Shown in pieces: positions 26,515 to 34,325 of a DNA stretch of 64,000 nt. Source of the DNA: Oscillospiraceae bacterium (lineage in GTDB: Bacteria > Bacillota > Clostridia > Oscillospirales > Oscillospiraceae); the NCBI GenBank assembly GCA_017452505.1, contig JAFTMI010000035.1, forward strand, positions 124,001 through 188,000, in the 5' to 3' direction. Both the position numbers and the translations under genes were made by a program. The notes under the pieces were generated by a model, which had not been told where the DNA came from, searched no databases, and saw only the letters and a list, made by a program, of their open reading frames with translations. Each line of letters begins with the position of its first letter. The stretch's first letter is position 1.

Positions 26515-27840
26515 TTATTCAGCTTCAACAGGTTCTTCTAAAACGGTTTTGCGGATAATGGCGGTTTCTACCTGGTAGTTATCTACCTGTGTAACCTGGA
26601 TCTCCAGACCCTCCAGTTCCACCTTGTCATCCTTTTCGGGAGAAGTACCCAAATGATGGAATATCAAGCCGTTAAGGGTATCGTACTCCTCGGATTCCAG
26701 GTACATTCCAATGGCTTCAGAAAGTTCCTCCAAAAGCACACTGCCATCGGCCTGCCACAGATTCTCCTCCAGGGAAACGATCTTTTCTACGGTTTCCTCC
26801 GGCTGAATATCGTCCTCCAGGTCGCCCACCAATTCTTCGATCAAGTCCTTGATGGTGATGATACCACTCAATCCGCCGTACTCATCCAGTACAACAGCGA
26901 TCTGCTCGTGCTCTCTTTTCATATTGCGGAAAAGCACATCCGCCTTCAAGGTTTCCGGCACTACATAGGCCTCGGTGACCGCCTGCTCCATAACATTTTC
27001 CTTGGATTTATCGGCCAGGCGGAAATAGATCTTACTGTTCAGCACACCAACAATTCGGTCGGGGGTTTCCTCGCAAATGGGATAGTAGGTAAAACGACTG
27101 TTTATGATGGTATCGTGCCAGGTCTTCACACTATCCTCTAAGTACAGGAAAGTCACGTCAGTGCGGTGGGTGATGATCTCTGCAATAGGAAGATTATCAA
27201 ACTCAAACACATTCTCAATGAATTCCCGCTCTTCGTTGTCAATGGTGCCTTTTTCGTTGCCTACGTCCACCATCATACGGATCTCTTCCTCGCCAACTTC
27301 CTCTTCCTGCGCATTGGGGTCAATGCCCATCAGACGCAGAACGCCGTTGGTAGAAACCGTCAACAATCCAACCAAGGGAGAAAACACCTTGGCAATGCCG
27401 CTGATCAAGCCGGACATACCCAATGCCAGCTTTTCTGCGTTGCGCATAGCCACCTGCTTGGGCACCAGCTCACCAAAGACCAATGTGAAGTAGGACAGCA
27501 CGATGGTAATAAAGATAACCGCAATGGAGTCAAGGAGTTCCGCGTTCATACCAACGCCCAGGCCCAAAAGCCAATCTACCAGCACGCCGGAGAAGTTCTC
27601 CGCTGCAAAAGCACTTCCCAAAAACCCGGACAGGGTAATTGCAACTTGAATGGTAGCCAAAAAACGGGCAGGCTGACTGGTCAGCCTGGCAAGGCGCACC
27701 GCCCGCTTATCCCCTTCCGATACCATTTTTGCAAGTTTTGCATCGTTCATAGAGATCACCGCGATCTCCGCGCAGGCAAAAATCGCGTTCAATGCGATGA
27801 GTATTACTTGTAAACCTAGTGTTAACCCAATACTATTCAT
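26515..27840 (-). CDS. CNNM/CorC-type transporter (DUF21, CBS pair, CorC_HlyC domain)
   Basis: A 441-residue member of the so-called hemolysin C family. The DUF21/CNNM membrane domain spans about 1-185 with three to four helices (first QVILIALNAIFACAEIAVISM). A tandem CBS pair follows at about 205-330 (VLDEYGGLSGIITIKDLIEELVGDL closes it). The CorC_HlyC domain is last, at about 350-435. Relatives such as MpfA and CNNM proteins move Mg2+, mostly outward. The start at the ATG after GGAGGAAACT leaves a ~180-base leader that contains a small ORF and a terminator, so expression is probably attenuated. Confidence 0.92.
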   Translation of the reverse strand: MNSIGLTLGLQVILIALNAIFACAEIAVISMNDAKLAKMVSEGDKRAVRLARLTSQPARFLATIQVAITLSGFLGSAFAAENFSGVLVDWLLGLGVGMNAELLDSIAVIFITIVLSYFTLVFGELVPKQVAMRNAEKLALGMSGLISGIAKVFSPLVGLLTVSTNGVLRLMGIDPNAQEEEVGEEEIRMMVDVGNEKGTIDNEEREFIENVFEFDNLPIAEIITHRTDVTFLYLEDSVKTWHDTIINSRFTYYPICEETPDRIVGVLNSKIYFRLADKSKENVMEQAVTEAYVVPETLKADVLFRNMKREHEQIAVVLDEYGGLSGIITIKDLIEELVGDLEDDIQPEETVEKIVSLEENLWQADGSVLLEELSEAIGMYLESEEYDTLNGLIFHHLGTSPEKDDKVELEGLEIQVTQVDNYQVETAIIRKTVLEEPVEAE

Positions 27841-27881
27841 AGTTTCCTCCAAATATATCTCATTTTCCTCAAAAAGGGCGC

Positions 27882-27931
27882 AAAAAAGCAAAGCCTATGC
27901 CTTACATCCGCAGATGCAGCCTACGCTTCGC
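27882..27931 (-). terminator. Attenuator-like terminator in the CNNM leader
   Basis: On the minus strand GCGAAGC (27931-27925) pairs with GCTTTGC (27894-27888), with further internal pairing (GGC/GCC steps and GCATC/GGATGT). Six T residues follow at once (27887-27882). It lies between the leader promoter and the CNNM start, and the 3' end of the leader ORF runs through its 5' half. A ribosome reaching the leader stop would cover the 5' arm and prevent the hairpin. Confidence 0.72.
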
Positions 27932-27988
27932 CAAAACAAACTTCCGATATAAGGGAGGATTTTCGGGATTACTGTCGCCGTCGTCCAT
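27902..27988 (-). CDS. 28-residue leader peptide upstream of the CNNM/CorC gene (MgtL-like composition)
   Basis: An ORF of 28 codons plus stop in the untranslated leader. It begins MDDGDSNPENPPLY, with acidic residues and three prolines, and ends KRRLHLRM. Enterobacterial MgtL ([17 protein letters not shown]) has the same plan of acidic, proline-rich start and Arg-rich end, and acts as a Mg2+ sensor for a Mg2+ transporter. AAAGGAG lies about 14 bases upstream of the ATG, a rather long spacing. The last 10 codons lie inside the terminator hairpin. Regulation by translation of this peptide is inference; the ORF, hairpin and promoter are seen directly. Confidence 0.62.
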   Translation of the reverse strand: MDDGDSNPENPPLYRKFVLAKRRLHLRM

Positions 27989-28027
27989 AGTTTCTTAGGG
28001 AACTCCTTTCTGCATTTATTCACGTAC

Positions 28028-28055
28028 AGTATAGCAGGTTTTTTGCAAATTGCAA
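28028..28055 (-). promoter_or_regulatory. Promoter of the CNNM leader transcript
   Basis: -35 TTGCAA, 16-bp spacer, -10 TATACT on the minus strand. It gives a leader of about 180 bases before the CNNM start codon. Confidence 0.78.
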
Positions 28056-28137
28056 GTATTTTTTATTTTTCCGTGTTTCTTGGTTTGTGTTCATCAAAAT
28101 CACTAATAAATTCGTTGTGTTTTGTGCAATTTTACTG

Positions 28138-28166
28138 TTGTATCGAGTGGGCGGTTATGTTAAAAT
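28138..28166 (+). promoter_or_regulatory. Promoter of the SGNH triplet operon
   Basis: -35 TTGTAT, 17-bp spacer, -10 TAAAAT. The divergent CNNM leader promoter is about 80 bases away. Confidence 0.65.
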
Positions 28167-28228
28167 ATGGGAAACGCAAGAATTTTTCTTGCAACTTCAA
28201 AAAATTCTGCAAATTGGAGGACCTGACA

Positions 28229-29536
28229 ATGGCAGAGAAAATCAGAGTAAATATTCCCAAGAAGTACGATTTGGTGGTTGGTGATACCTTCCAGCTGTAT
28301 TACCGCGGTATCATCGAAGCCCCCAACCCCTATGTATATTCCATCGTATCTATTTGCGATAAGGGCCGGAACTTCCCCCGGTACTTTGAATATGCGCCCA
28401 CCGAGCCCGGCCAACACAAGCTGACCATTAAGGTTTACGATGCACAGCGGAATCTGCTGGGTGAAGGCGAAACCATGCTGAATGTGGTTGTTCCCAAGGA
28501 GCCGAAGAAGTGCACCAATATTTTGTGCATCGGCGCTTCCACCACTGCCGGTGGTCAATGGGTGGGTGAGCTTAACCGCCGTATTACCGGCGAAGGCGGC
28601 GAGCCTGCAGCGCTTGGCTTTAAGAACGCCGTGAAATTCGTTGGCACCTGCAAGCCTGCGAACTATCCAGATGTGAATTTGACCGCTTATGGTGGCTGGC
28701 ACTGGGATTCCTATTTGACCAATGCTCCCGGCGCTATGTGGGTCAAGTGCGACAACAATCGGCAAGTGGATGACCAGCACTCCCTGTGGCAGGACATAAA
28801 CGGTGCGATTTGGCAACTGGAGACCCTGCAGATTGATTATTTGAAGTTTAACCGCTGGAAGGACCACACCTCTCCCCGTCCCACTGAAGGACCTCTCGTC
28901 CACTACGCTAACGCAGCAGACACGTCCCCCATTGAATTTACCAGCTCCAGCGATGCTCCTAAAACACCTTTCTTCATCGATGAGTTGGGCAAGATTGATT
29001 TCAAGGCCTATGCCGAGCAAATTGGTGCTGAGAGCATTGACGCAGTATACATTTGGCTGGGTGGCAACGGTCTGATGGGCCAGCAGGCTCTGTCCTTGCC
29101 CCGGAAAGAATACTGCCAGGTGGTGGTCAGCAAGGGCAAGAAGTTGGTTGGTCTCATCAAAGAGGCATTCCCCAATGTAAAGGTTAAGATCATGGGCCAG
29201 CATCTGTCTTCTCTGAACGGCGGTACCGGCACCAGCTATGGCGCTATGCTGCCTCTGACCGATACTTATGAGATCTGCAATTATAAGTGGGAACTGAACC
29301 TGGCATACGAGGCCTGGTGTCTGGAAGACGAGTACAAGGACTTTATGGAGTTCATTAACATTGCCGGTCAGTTTGACTGCGAGTACGGCTACCCCTGCAA
29401 ACAGAAGCCCGTAAACACCAGAAGCACTGTTACTGAGCGTTTGGATACCAACAGTGTCCATCCCACCACAGAAGGCTACTATCAGGTGGCTGATGCGGTT
29501 TATCGCAATGTAGTAGCAAGCTTCTGCAGCGAATAA
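28229..29536 (+). CDS. SGNH/GDSL-type hydrolase, paralog 1 of 3
   Basis: A 435-residue protein with an N-terminal beta-sandwich (about 1-85) and a SGNH hydrolase domain. The catalytic Ser block reads CIGASTTAGG; GDS is changed to GAS but the Ser is kept. Block II Gly lies in YGGWHWDS, block III in GGNGLMG, and the Asp/His pair in DTNSVHPT near the C-terminus. There is no signal peptide, so it should be cytoplasmic. The family deacylates carbohydrates or lipids; the substrate is unknown. The start follows TTGGAGGA; an upstream in-frame extension has no homology or ribosome site. Confidence 0.86.
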   Translation: MAEKIRVNIPKKYDLVVGDTFQLYYRGIIEAPNPYVYSIVSICDKGRNFPRYFEYAPTEPGQHKLTIKVYDAQRNLLGEGETMLNVVVPKEPKKCTNILCIGASTTAGGQWVGELNRRITGEGGEPAALGFKNAVKFVGTCKPANYPDVNLTAYGGWHWDSYLTNAPGAMWVKCDNNRQVDDQHSLWQDINGAIWQLETLQIDYLKFNRWKDHTSPRPTEGPLVHYANAADTSPIEFTSSSDAPKTPFFIDELGKIDFKAYAEQIGAESIDAVYIWLGGNGLMGQQALSLPRKEYCQVVVSKGKKLVGLIKEAFPNVKVKIMGQHLSSLNGGTGTSYGAMLPLTDTYEICNYKWELNLAYEAWCLEDEYKDFMEFINIAGQFDCEYGYPCKQKPVNTRSTVTERLDTNSVHPTTEGYYQVADAVYRNVVASFCSE

Positions 29537-29551
29537 CAGGAGGAATGTATA

Positions 29552-30856
29552 ATGGAGAATCAGATTCGTATTATTTTGCCCAAGAAATATGATCTGGTAG
29601 TGGGCGATACTTTCCAGCTTTATTACCGTGGTGTCATCGAAGCGCCCAATCCCTATGTCTATTCCATCGTTTCTATCTGCGACAAGGGACGGAATTTCCC
29701 CCGGTACTTTGAGTATGCGCCCACCGAGCCCGGTCAGCACAAGCTGACCATGAAGGTCTACGATGCCCAGCGGAATTTGCTGGGCGAGGCTGAAACCCTT
29801 TTGAATGTGGTTGCCCCCAAGGCACCGGAAAAGACCACTAACATTTTGGTGATTGGTGACTCCCTTACCGGCGGCGGCCACTGGATCAACGAGGCCCGTC
29901 GTCGCATCGTAGAAACTGAGGGTGAACCTGCAGGTTTGGGTTTTGCCAATGCGGTAAACTTCATTGGAACCCAAAAGGGCTACTATGCCGATACCCGCAA
30001 CGAAGGTTACGGCGGCTGGCACTGGGATTCCTTCCTGTACAATGTTCCCGGCGCTATGTGGATTGATTGCCCCAACAACCGCGGCGTTGAGGATCAGCAC
30101 TCTCTGTGGCAGGATGTAAACGGTGCCGTTTGGCAGCTGGAGACCCTGCAGATCGACTATCTGAAGTTTAACAGATGGAAGGATCACACCTCTCCCCGCC
30201 CCGAACACGGTCCTCTGATCCATTATGCAAATGCCGTGGATACCTCACCCATTGAATTCAAGAGCTCCAGCAATGCCGGTGGCTCTCCCTTTGTGAACCC
30301 GGAAACCGGCAAGATCGACTTTACCGATTACCTCAAGAGAAACAATTTAGAAAAGCCCGATGTGGTGTATATTCTCTTGGGCGGCAACGGTCTGATGGGC
30401 ACCGAAGCTATGAGCAACACCCGCGAGACTTACTGCCAGATCGTAATTAACAAGGGCAAACAACTGGTTGGCTTTATTAAGGAAGCCTTCCCCAATATTA
30501 AGGTCAAAATCATAGGCCAGCCCATGGGTTCTGTCAACGGCGGCATGGGTGCAAACTACGGCGCACAGTTGCCCCTCACCGATCACTACGACATCATCCA
30601 CTACAAAATGGAGCTGAACAGATGCTATCAGGCCTGGTGTTTAGAGGATGATTACAAAGACTTTATGGAATATGTAGATCTATCCGGTCAATTCGACTGT
30701 GAGCACGGCTACCCCTGTAAGGAAAAACCCGTAAACACCAGAAGCACTGTTACGGAGCGAATGGACACCAACGCTGCACATCCCACCGCAGATGGCTACA
30801 AACAATTTGGCGATGCCGTTTACAGAAACATCGTGGCAAGCTTCTGCTGCGAGTAA
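29552..30856 (+). CDS. SGNH/GDSL-type hydrolase, paralog 2 of 3
   Basis: A 434-residue tandem paralog of the preceding protein, 15 bases downstream. The first ~110 residues are nearly identical. The catalytic Ser block is the canonical VIGDSLTGGG; block II is YGGWHWDS, block III GGNGLMG, and the Asp/His pair DTNAAHPT. All catalytic positions are intact. The middle of the protein keeps the WQDVNGAVWQLETLQIDYL insert shared by all three. Divergence is greatest in about residues 245-345, which probably shape the substrate pocket. Confidence 0.87.
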   Translation: MENQIRIILPKKYDLVVGDTFQLYYRGVIEAPNPYVYSIVSICDKGRNFPRYFEYAPTEPGQHKLTMKVYDAQRNLLGEAETLLNVVAPKAPEKTTNILVIGDSLTGGGHWINEARRRIVETEGEPAGLGFANAVNFIGTQKGYYADTRNEGYGGWHWDSFLYNVPGAMWIDCPNNRGVEDQHSLWQDVNGAVWQLETLQIDYLKFNRWKDHTSPRPEHGPLIHYANAVDTSPIEFKSSSNAGGSPFVNPETGKIDFTDYLKRNNLEKPDVVYILLGGNGLMGTEAMSNTRETYCQIVINKGKQLVGFIKEAFPNIKVKIIGQPMGSVNGGMGANYGAQLPLTDHYDIIHYKMELNRCYQAWCLEDDYKDFMEYVDLSGQFDCEHGYPCKEKPVNTRSTVTERMDTNAAHPTADGYKQFGDAVYRNIVASFCCE

Positions 30857-30871
30857 TTGGAGGAAAGTGAA

Positions 30872-32176
30872 ATGGCTGAGAAAATTCGTGTGATTCTGCC
30901 CGAAAAGTATGACCTGGTGGTGGGTGACACCTTCCAGCTCTACTATCGGGGTGTTATTGAATCACCCAATCCCTATGTCTATTCCATCGTTTCTATCTGT
31001 GATAAGGGCCGCAACTTCCCCCGCTACTTTGAATATGCGCCCACTGAGCCCGGCCAGCACAAGCTGACTATCAAGGTTTACGATGCTCAGAGAAATCTGT
31101 TGGGCGAAGACGAGACCTTGTTGAACGTGGTTGCGCCCAAGGAGCCCAAGAAGACCACCAACATTCTGTGTATTGGTGACTCCCTCACCGGCGGTGGCTG
31201 GACTTACGAGGCATTCCGCCGCATTACCCAGGAGGGTGGTGCGCCTGCCGGCTTGGGTTTCAAGGATGCTGTTAAGTTTGTTGGCTCCTGCAAGCCCTCC
31301 AAGTATCCCGGCATCGCTTTGGAAGGCTACGGCGGCTGGCACTGGGACAACTTCCTGTATAACATTCCCGGCGCAATGTGGGTGGAATGCGACAACAACA
31401 GAGGTGTTGAAGATCAGCATTCTCTGTGGCAGGACGAAAACGGTGCTATTTGGCAGCTGGAGACTTTGCAGATCGATTATCTGAAGTTCAACCGCTATAT
31501 GGATCACGATTCTCCCCGTCCTGAGAAGGGTGTGTTGACCCATTATGCCAACGCCCATGACACCACCCCCATTGAATTCAAGAGCTCCAGCACCCCCAAA
31601 GGTTCTCCTTTCCTGAATCCCGAAACCGGCAAGGTCGACTTCATCGACTACTGCAAGCGCAACGAGATTGATCACATTGATGCCGCATATATCTTCCTGG
31701 GCACCAACGGTCTAATGAGCCAGGAGGCCATGACACACACCCGGAAGGAATATGCCGAGATCGTCGCCAATAAGGGCAAAAAGCTGGTAGATTTCCTGAA
31801 GCGGGACTTCCCGAACATCAAGATAAAGATCATGGGCCTGCCCCTTGCTTCTCTCAACGGCGGAGGCGCATCCAACTACGGTGCGATTATGCCGCTGACT
31901 GATGTTTACTACGGTGTCCATTACAGGATGGAGATCAACCTTGCTTACCAGGCTTGGTGCTTGGAAGACAAGTACAAGGATTTCTGCGAGTTCATTAACC
32001 TCAGCGGTCAGTTTGACTCTGAGTACAACTACCCCTGCAAGCAGGTCCCTGTGAATACAAGAAGCGAAGTCACCGAGCGACGGGACACCAATGGTGCTCA
32101 CCCCACTATGGCTGGCTACTACCAAATCGGCGACGCTGTGTACAGAAACATCGTTGCCAGCTTCTGCAGCGAGTAA
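30872..32176 (+). CDS. SGNH/GDSL-type hydrolase, paralog 3 of 3
   Basis: A 434-residue third tandem copy with the motifs CIGDSLTGGG, YGGWHWDN, GTNGLMS and DTNGAHPT. It follows paralog 2 after a 15-base gap containing TTGGAGGA. The ATG at 30872 is preferred over an upstream TTG that overlaps that site. The NGLM motif after the block III Asn is kept in all copies. Three intact copies in one operon point to selected duplication with specialisation, not decay. A terminator closes the operon. Confidence 0.87.
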   Translation: MAEKIRVILPEKYDLVVGDTFQLYYRGVIESPNPYVYSIVSICDKGRNFPRYFEYAPTEPGQHKLTIKVYDAQRNLLGEDETLLNVVAPKEPKKTTNILCIGDSLTGGGWTYEAFRRITQEGGAPAGLGFKDAVKFVGSCKPSKYPGIALEGYGGWHWDNFLYNIPGAMWVECDNNRGVEDQHSLWQDENGAIWQLETLQIDYLKFNRYMDHDSPRPEKGVLTHYANAHDTTPIEFKSSSTPKGSPFLNPETGKVDFIDYCKRNEIDHIDAAYIFLGTNGLMSQEAMTHTRKEYAEIVANKGKKLVDFLKRDFPNIKIKIMGLPLASLNGGGASNYGAIMPLTDVYYGVHYRMEINLAYQAWCLEDKYKDFCEFINLSGQFDSEYNYPCKQVPVNTRSEVTERRDTNGAHPTMAGYYQIGDAVYRNIVASFCSE

Positions 32177-32183
32177 ACCCAAC

Positions 32184-32216
32184 AAAAAAGGCGGTTGCAA
32201 TGCAACCGCCTTTTTT
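32184..32216. terminator. Bidirectional terminator after the SGNH triplet
   Basis: Six A, a GGCGGTTGC stem and its complement, and six T form a symmetric hairpin that serves the SGNH operon and the convergent FAD oxidoreductase gene. Confidence 0.93.
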
Positions 32217-32223
32217 ATATCAA

Positions 32224-33591
32224 TTACGCTTCTGTAATATTCCGGGCAACATACACGCCGCTGGCTGATGCGTGGGACAAAGAGTGGGTAATGCCACTGC
32301 CATCACCAATGATGTACAGTCCCTTGTAATTGGACTCCAGGCGCTCGTTCACTTCCACTTCCATATTGTAGAACTTCACTTCCACGCCATAAAGGAGAGT
32401 ATCGTCGTTGGCAGTACCGGGAGCGATCTCATCCAACGCATAGATCATCTCAATAATACCGTCCAGAATCCGCTTAGGCAGCACCAAGCTCAAATCACCG
32501 GGTGTTGCATTCAAGGTGGGAGTAATAAAGGCCTCTTCAATCCGGCTGGGCGTGGATCGGCGTCCACGGATCAGATCACCAAACCGCTGCACCATAACAC
32601 CGCCGCCCAGCATATTGCTCAAGCGGGCAATGGACTCGCCGTAACCGTTAGAATCCTTAAAGGGCTCGGAGAAATGCTTGGCAACCAGAAGCGCAAAATT
32701 GGTATTTTCCGTCTGCTTAGCCGGATCTTCGTAGCTATGACCGTTCACGGTAATGATGCCGTTGGTGTTCTCGGTAACCACTGCGCCCTTGGGATTCATA
32801 CAGAATGTACGGACCTTGTCGCCATATTTTTCGGTGCGGTATACGATCTTGCTTTCGTACAGTTCATCTGTCAAGTGGGCAAACACTGCCGCAGGCAGCT
32901 CCACACGGACACCGATATCGACTCGGTTGGATTTGGTGGGGATCTTCAGATCCCGGCACACAGTTTCCATCCACTTACTGCCACTGCGTCCCACGGAGAT
33001 AACACAATCCTTGCAGGTATATGTGCCATCGGCACAGACGATCTCGTAGCCATTATCCAAGGCAGTAATAGATTGCACAGGTGTATCGAAGTAGAACTGC
33101 ACCTTGTCTTTCAAATAGGTATACAGATTCTCCAGCACCACATAGTTGATATCTGTACCGAGATGACGGACAGACGCATCCAGCAGATGCAGATCGTTTT
33201 GGATGCACAGGGTCTTAAACCGGCTGCCGGCTGTGGAGTAAAGCTTTGTGCCTTCCCCGCCGTAGCGCAGGTTGATCTCATCTACATAGTGCATCAGATC
33301 CAAAGCCCGCTTTTTACCAATATACTCATAAAGCGTGCCGCCAAAGTCATTGGTAATATTATACTTTCCGTCAGAAAAAGCACCGGCGCCGCCAAAGCCG
33401 CTCATGATGCTACAGCTTTTGCAACCAATGCAGCTTTTTACCTTATCACCGTCAATGGGACAGCGACGCTTACTCAGCGCGTGACCGGCCTCAAAAACCG
33501 CCACCTTCAAATCAGGTGCTTTTTGCATCAGCTCATAGGCCGCAAAAATGCCACCAGGGCCAGCGCCCACAATAATTACATCAAAACGCAT
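32224..33591 (-). CDS. Uncharacterised FAD-dependent dehydrogenase (COG2509-like)
   Basis: A 455-residue flavoprotein. The N-terminal dinucleotide motif is VGAGPGGIFAAYEL. A CIGCKSC segment near residue 53 lies ahead of SGFGGAGAFSDGKYN, typical of the COG2509 family. The C-terminal FAD contact is YIIGDGSGITHSLSHASASG. The substrate is unknown in the family. It follows the C39-like gene after 12 bases on the same strand and is probably co-transcribed with it. Confidence 0.9.
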   Translation of the reverse strand: MRFDVIIVGAGPGGIFAAYELMQKAPDLKVAVFEAGHALSKRRCPIDGDKVKSCIGCKSCSIMSGFGGAGAFSDGKYNITNDFGGTLYEYIGKKRALDLMHYVDEINLRYGGEGTKLYSTAGSRFKTLCIQNDLHLLDASVRHLGTDINYVVLENLYTYLKDKVQFYFDTPVQSITALDNGYEIVCADGTYTCKDCVISVGRSGSKWMETVCRDLKIPTKSNRVDIGVRVELPAAVFAHLTDELYESKIVYRTEKYGDKVRTFCMNPKGAVVTENTNGIITVNGHSYEDPAKQTENTNFALLVAKHFSEPFKDSNGYGESIARLSNMLGGGVMVQRFGDLIRGRRSTPSRIEEAFITPTLNATPGDLSLVLPKRILDGIIEMIYALDEIAPGTANDDTLLYGVEVKFYNMEVEVNERLESNYKGLYIIGDGSGITHSLSHASASGVYVARNITEA

Positions 33592-33603
33592 ACAATGTTC
33601 TCC

Positions 33604-34185
33604 TTACTGTTTTTTCTTGAACATATGGAAGTGGATTCTGTCGGCATAGCAGGCTTCATCCACCACTTCGGGAGCAGCATAAATAAAAGGCTCTTCCTTC
33701 CGGACCAGGCCCTTGCGACCCTCAATTTCGTACTTCTCCGGCTTATCGCTAGGGTCCATAATCTGCACTTCATCCCCAACCATAGCGGTTGCCAGGATAT
33801 AATGCCCCCGGTTGGAGAACACACCGATGTGCCCGTCCTTATCTCCCTGGGCGTGGACAATGGCCTCGCCACCGTCTTTCAGCCAGGCAATTAGCTCATC
33901 TTTATCGCTGGACTGAACATACTCCAGGTCAAAAAGCTTCGCAAGCACAGGACCCAAAACCTTCATATTTGTACCCAAATCTTGGTTAGCCAAATTCTCT
34001 TCAGAAAGCTTTACAAACTCAGCAATGGGCAGTATTTTACCGGTCTGGTGGGCTACCACCATACAAGCGCAGCACAGACCACAACCGGAGGTCTTCACAC
34101 TGGTTCTGCCTTCAGGTGGGCCACCGTGAGCCATATTGTGGTTATAGGGAATATGTGGATAGTCCAGCTGATTGACGTAGAACAT
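33604..34185 (-). CDS. C39-like cysteine peptidase fold protein
   Basis: A 193-residue protein with the papain-like C39_2 pattern. A candidate catalytic Cys is in KTSGCGLCCACMV near residue 34, the His in RGHYILAT near 132, and a following Asp in QIMDPSDK. No signal peptide or ABC partner is present, so it is not a bacteriocin exporter peptidase. It may cleave an intracellular amide or peptide. It has its own promoter and is the first gene of a pair with the flavoprotein. Confidence 0.75.
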   Translation of the reverse strand: MFYVNQLDYPHIPYNHNMAHGGPPEGRTSVKTSGCGLCCACMVVAHQTGKILPIAEFVKLSEENLANQDLGTNMKVLGPVLAKLFDLEYVQSSDKDELIAWLKDGGEAIVHAQGDKDGHIGVFSNRGHYILATAMVGDEVQIMDPSDKPEKYEIEGRKGLVRKEEPFIYAAPEVVDEACYADRIHFHMFKKKQ

Positions 34186-34216
34186 CTAAACACCTCCCAT
34201 ATTTCTGTCTGCAGAT

Positions 34217-34245
34217 ATAATATACTTTTTTGCTTATAATTGCAA
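34217..34245 (-). promoter_or_regulatory. Promoter of the C39-like/FAD operon
   Basis: -35 TTGCAA, 17-bp spacer, -10 TATTAT on the minus strand. Confidence 0.72.
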
Positions 34246-34279
34246 TAGTTATTTCCTATGCACTTAGCGGTTTCGCTGA

Positions 34280-34307
34280 TTGACAGGCATTTTCTTTGTG
34301 CTATAAT
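34280..34307 (+). promoter_or_regulatory. Promoter of the M20 dipeptidase gene
   Basis: -35 TTGACA, 16-bp spacer, -10 TATAAT, divergent from the C39-like gene promoter. Confidence 0.85.
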
Positions 34308-34325
34308 GGGGGCGAGGTGATTCAA

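Noticed and set aside
27841-28055. A Mg2+ (M-box) or Mn2+ (yybP-ykoY) riboswitch in the CNNM leader.
   Set aside because: The conserved cores of these aptamers were not recognisable; the leader is short and explained better by a small ORF and terminator.
28160-30223. A 687-codon open frame on the minus strand across two SGNH genes.
   Set aside because: It mirrors the tandem SGNH copies, which carry intact catalytic motifs; its own repeats only reflect theirs.
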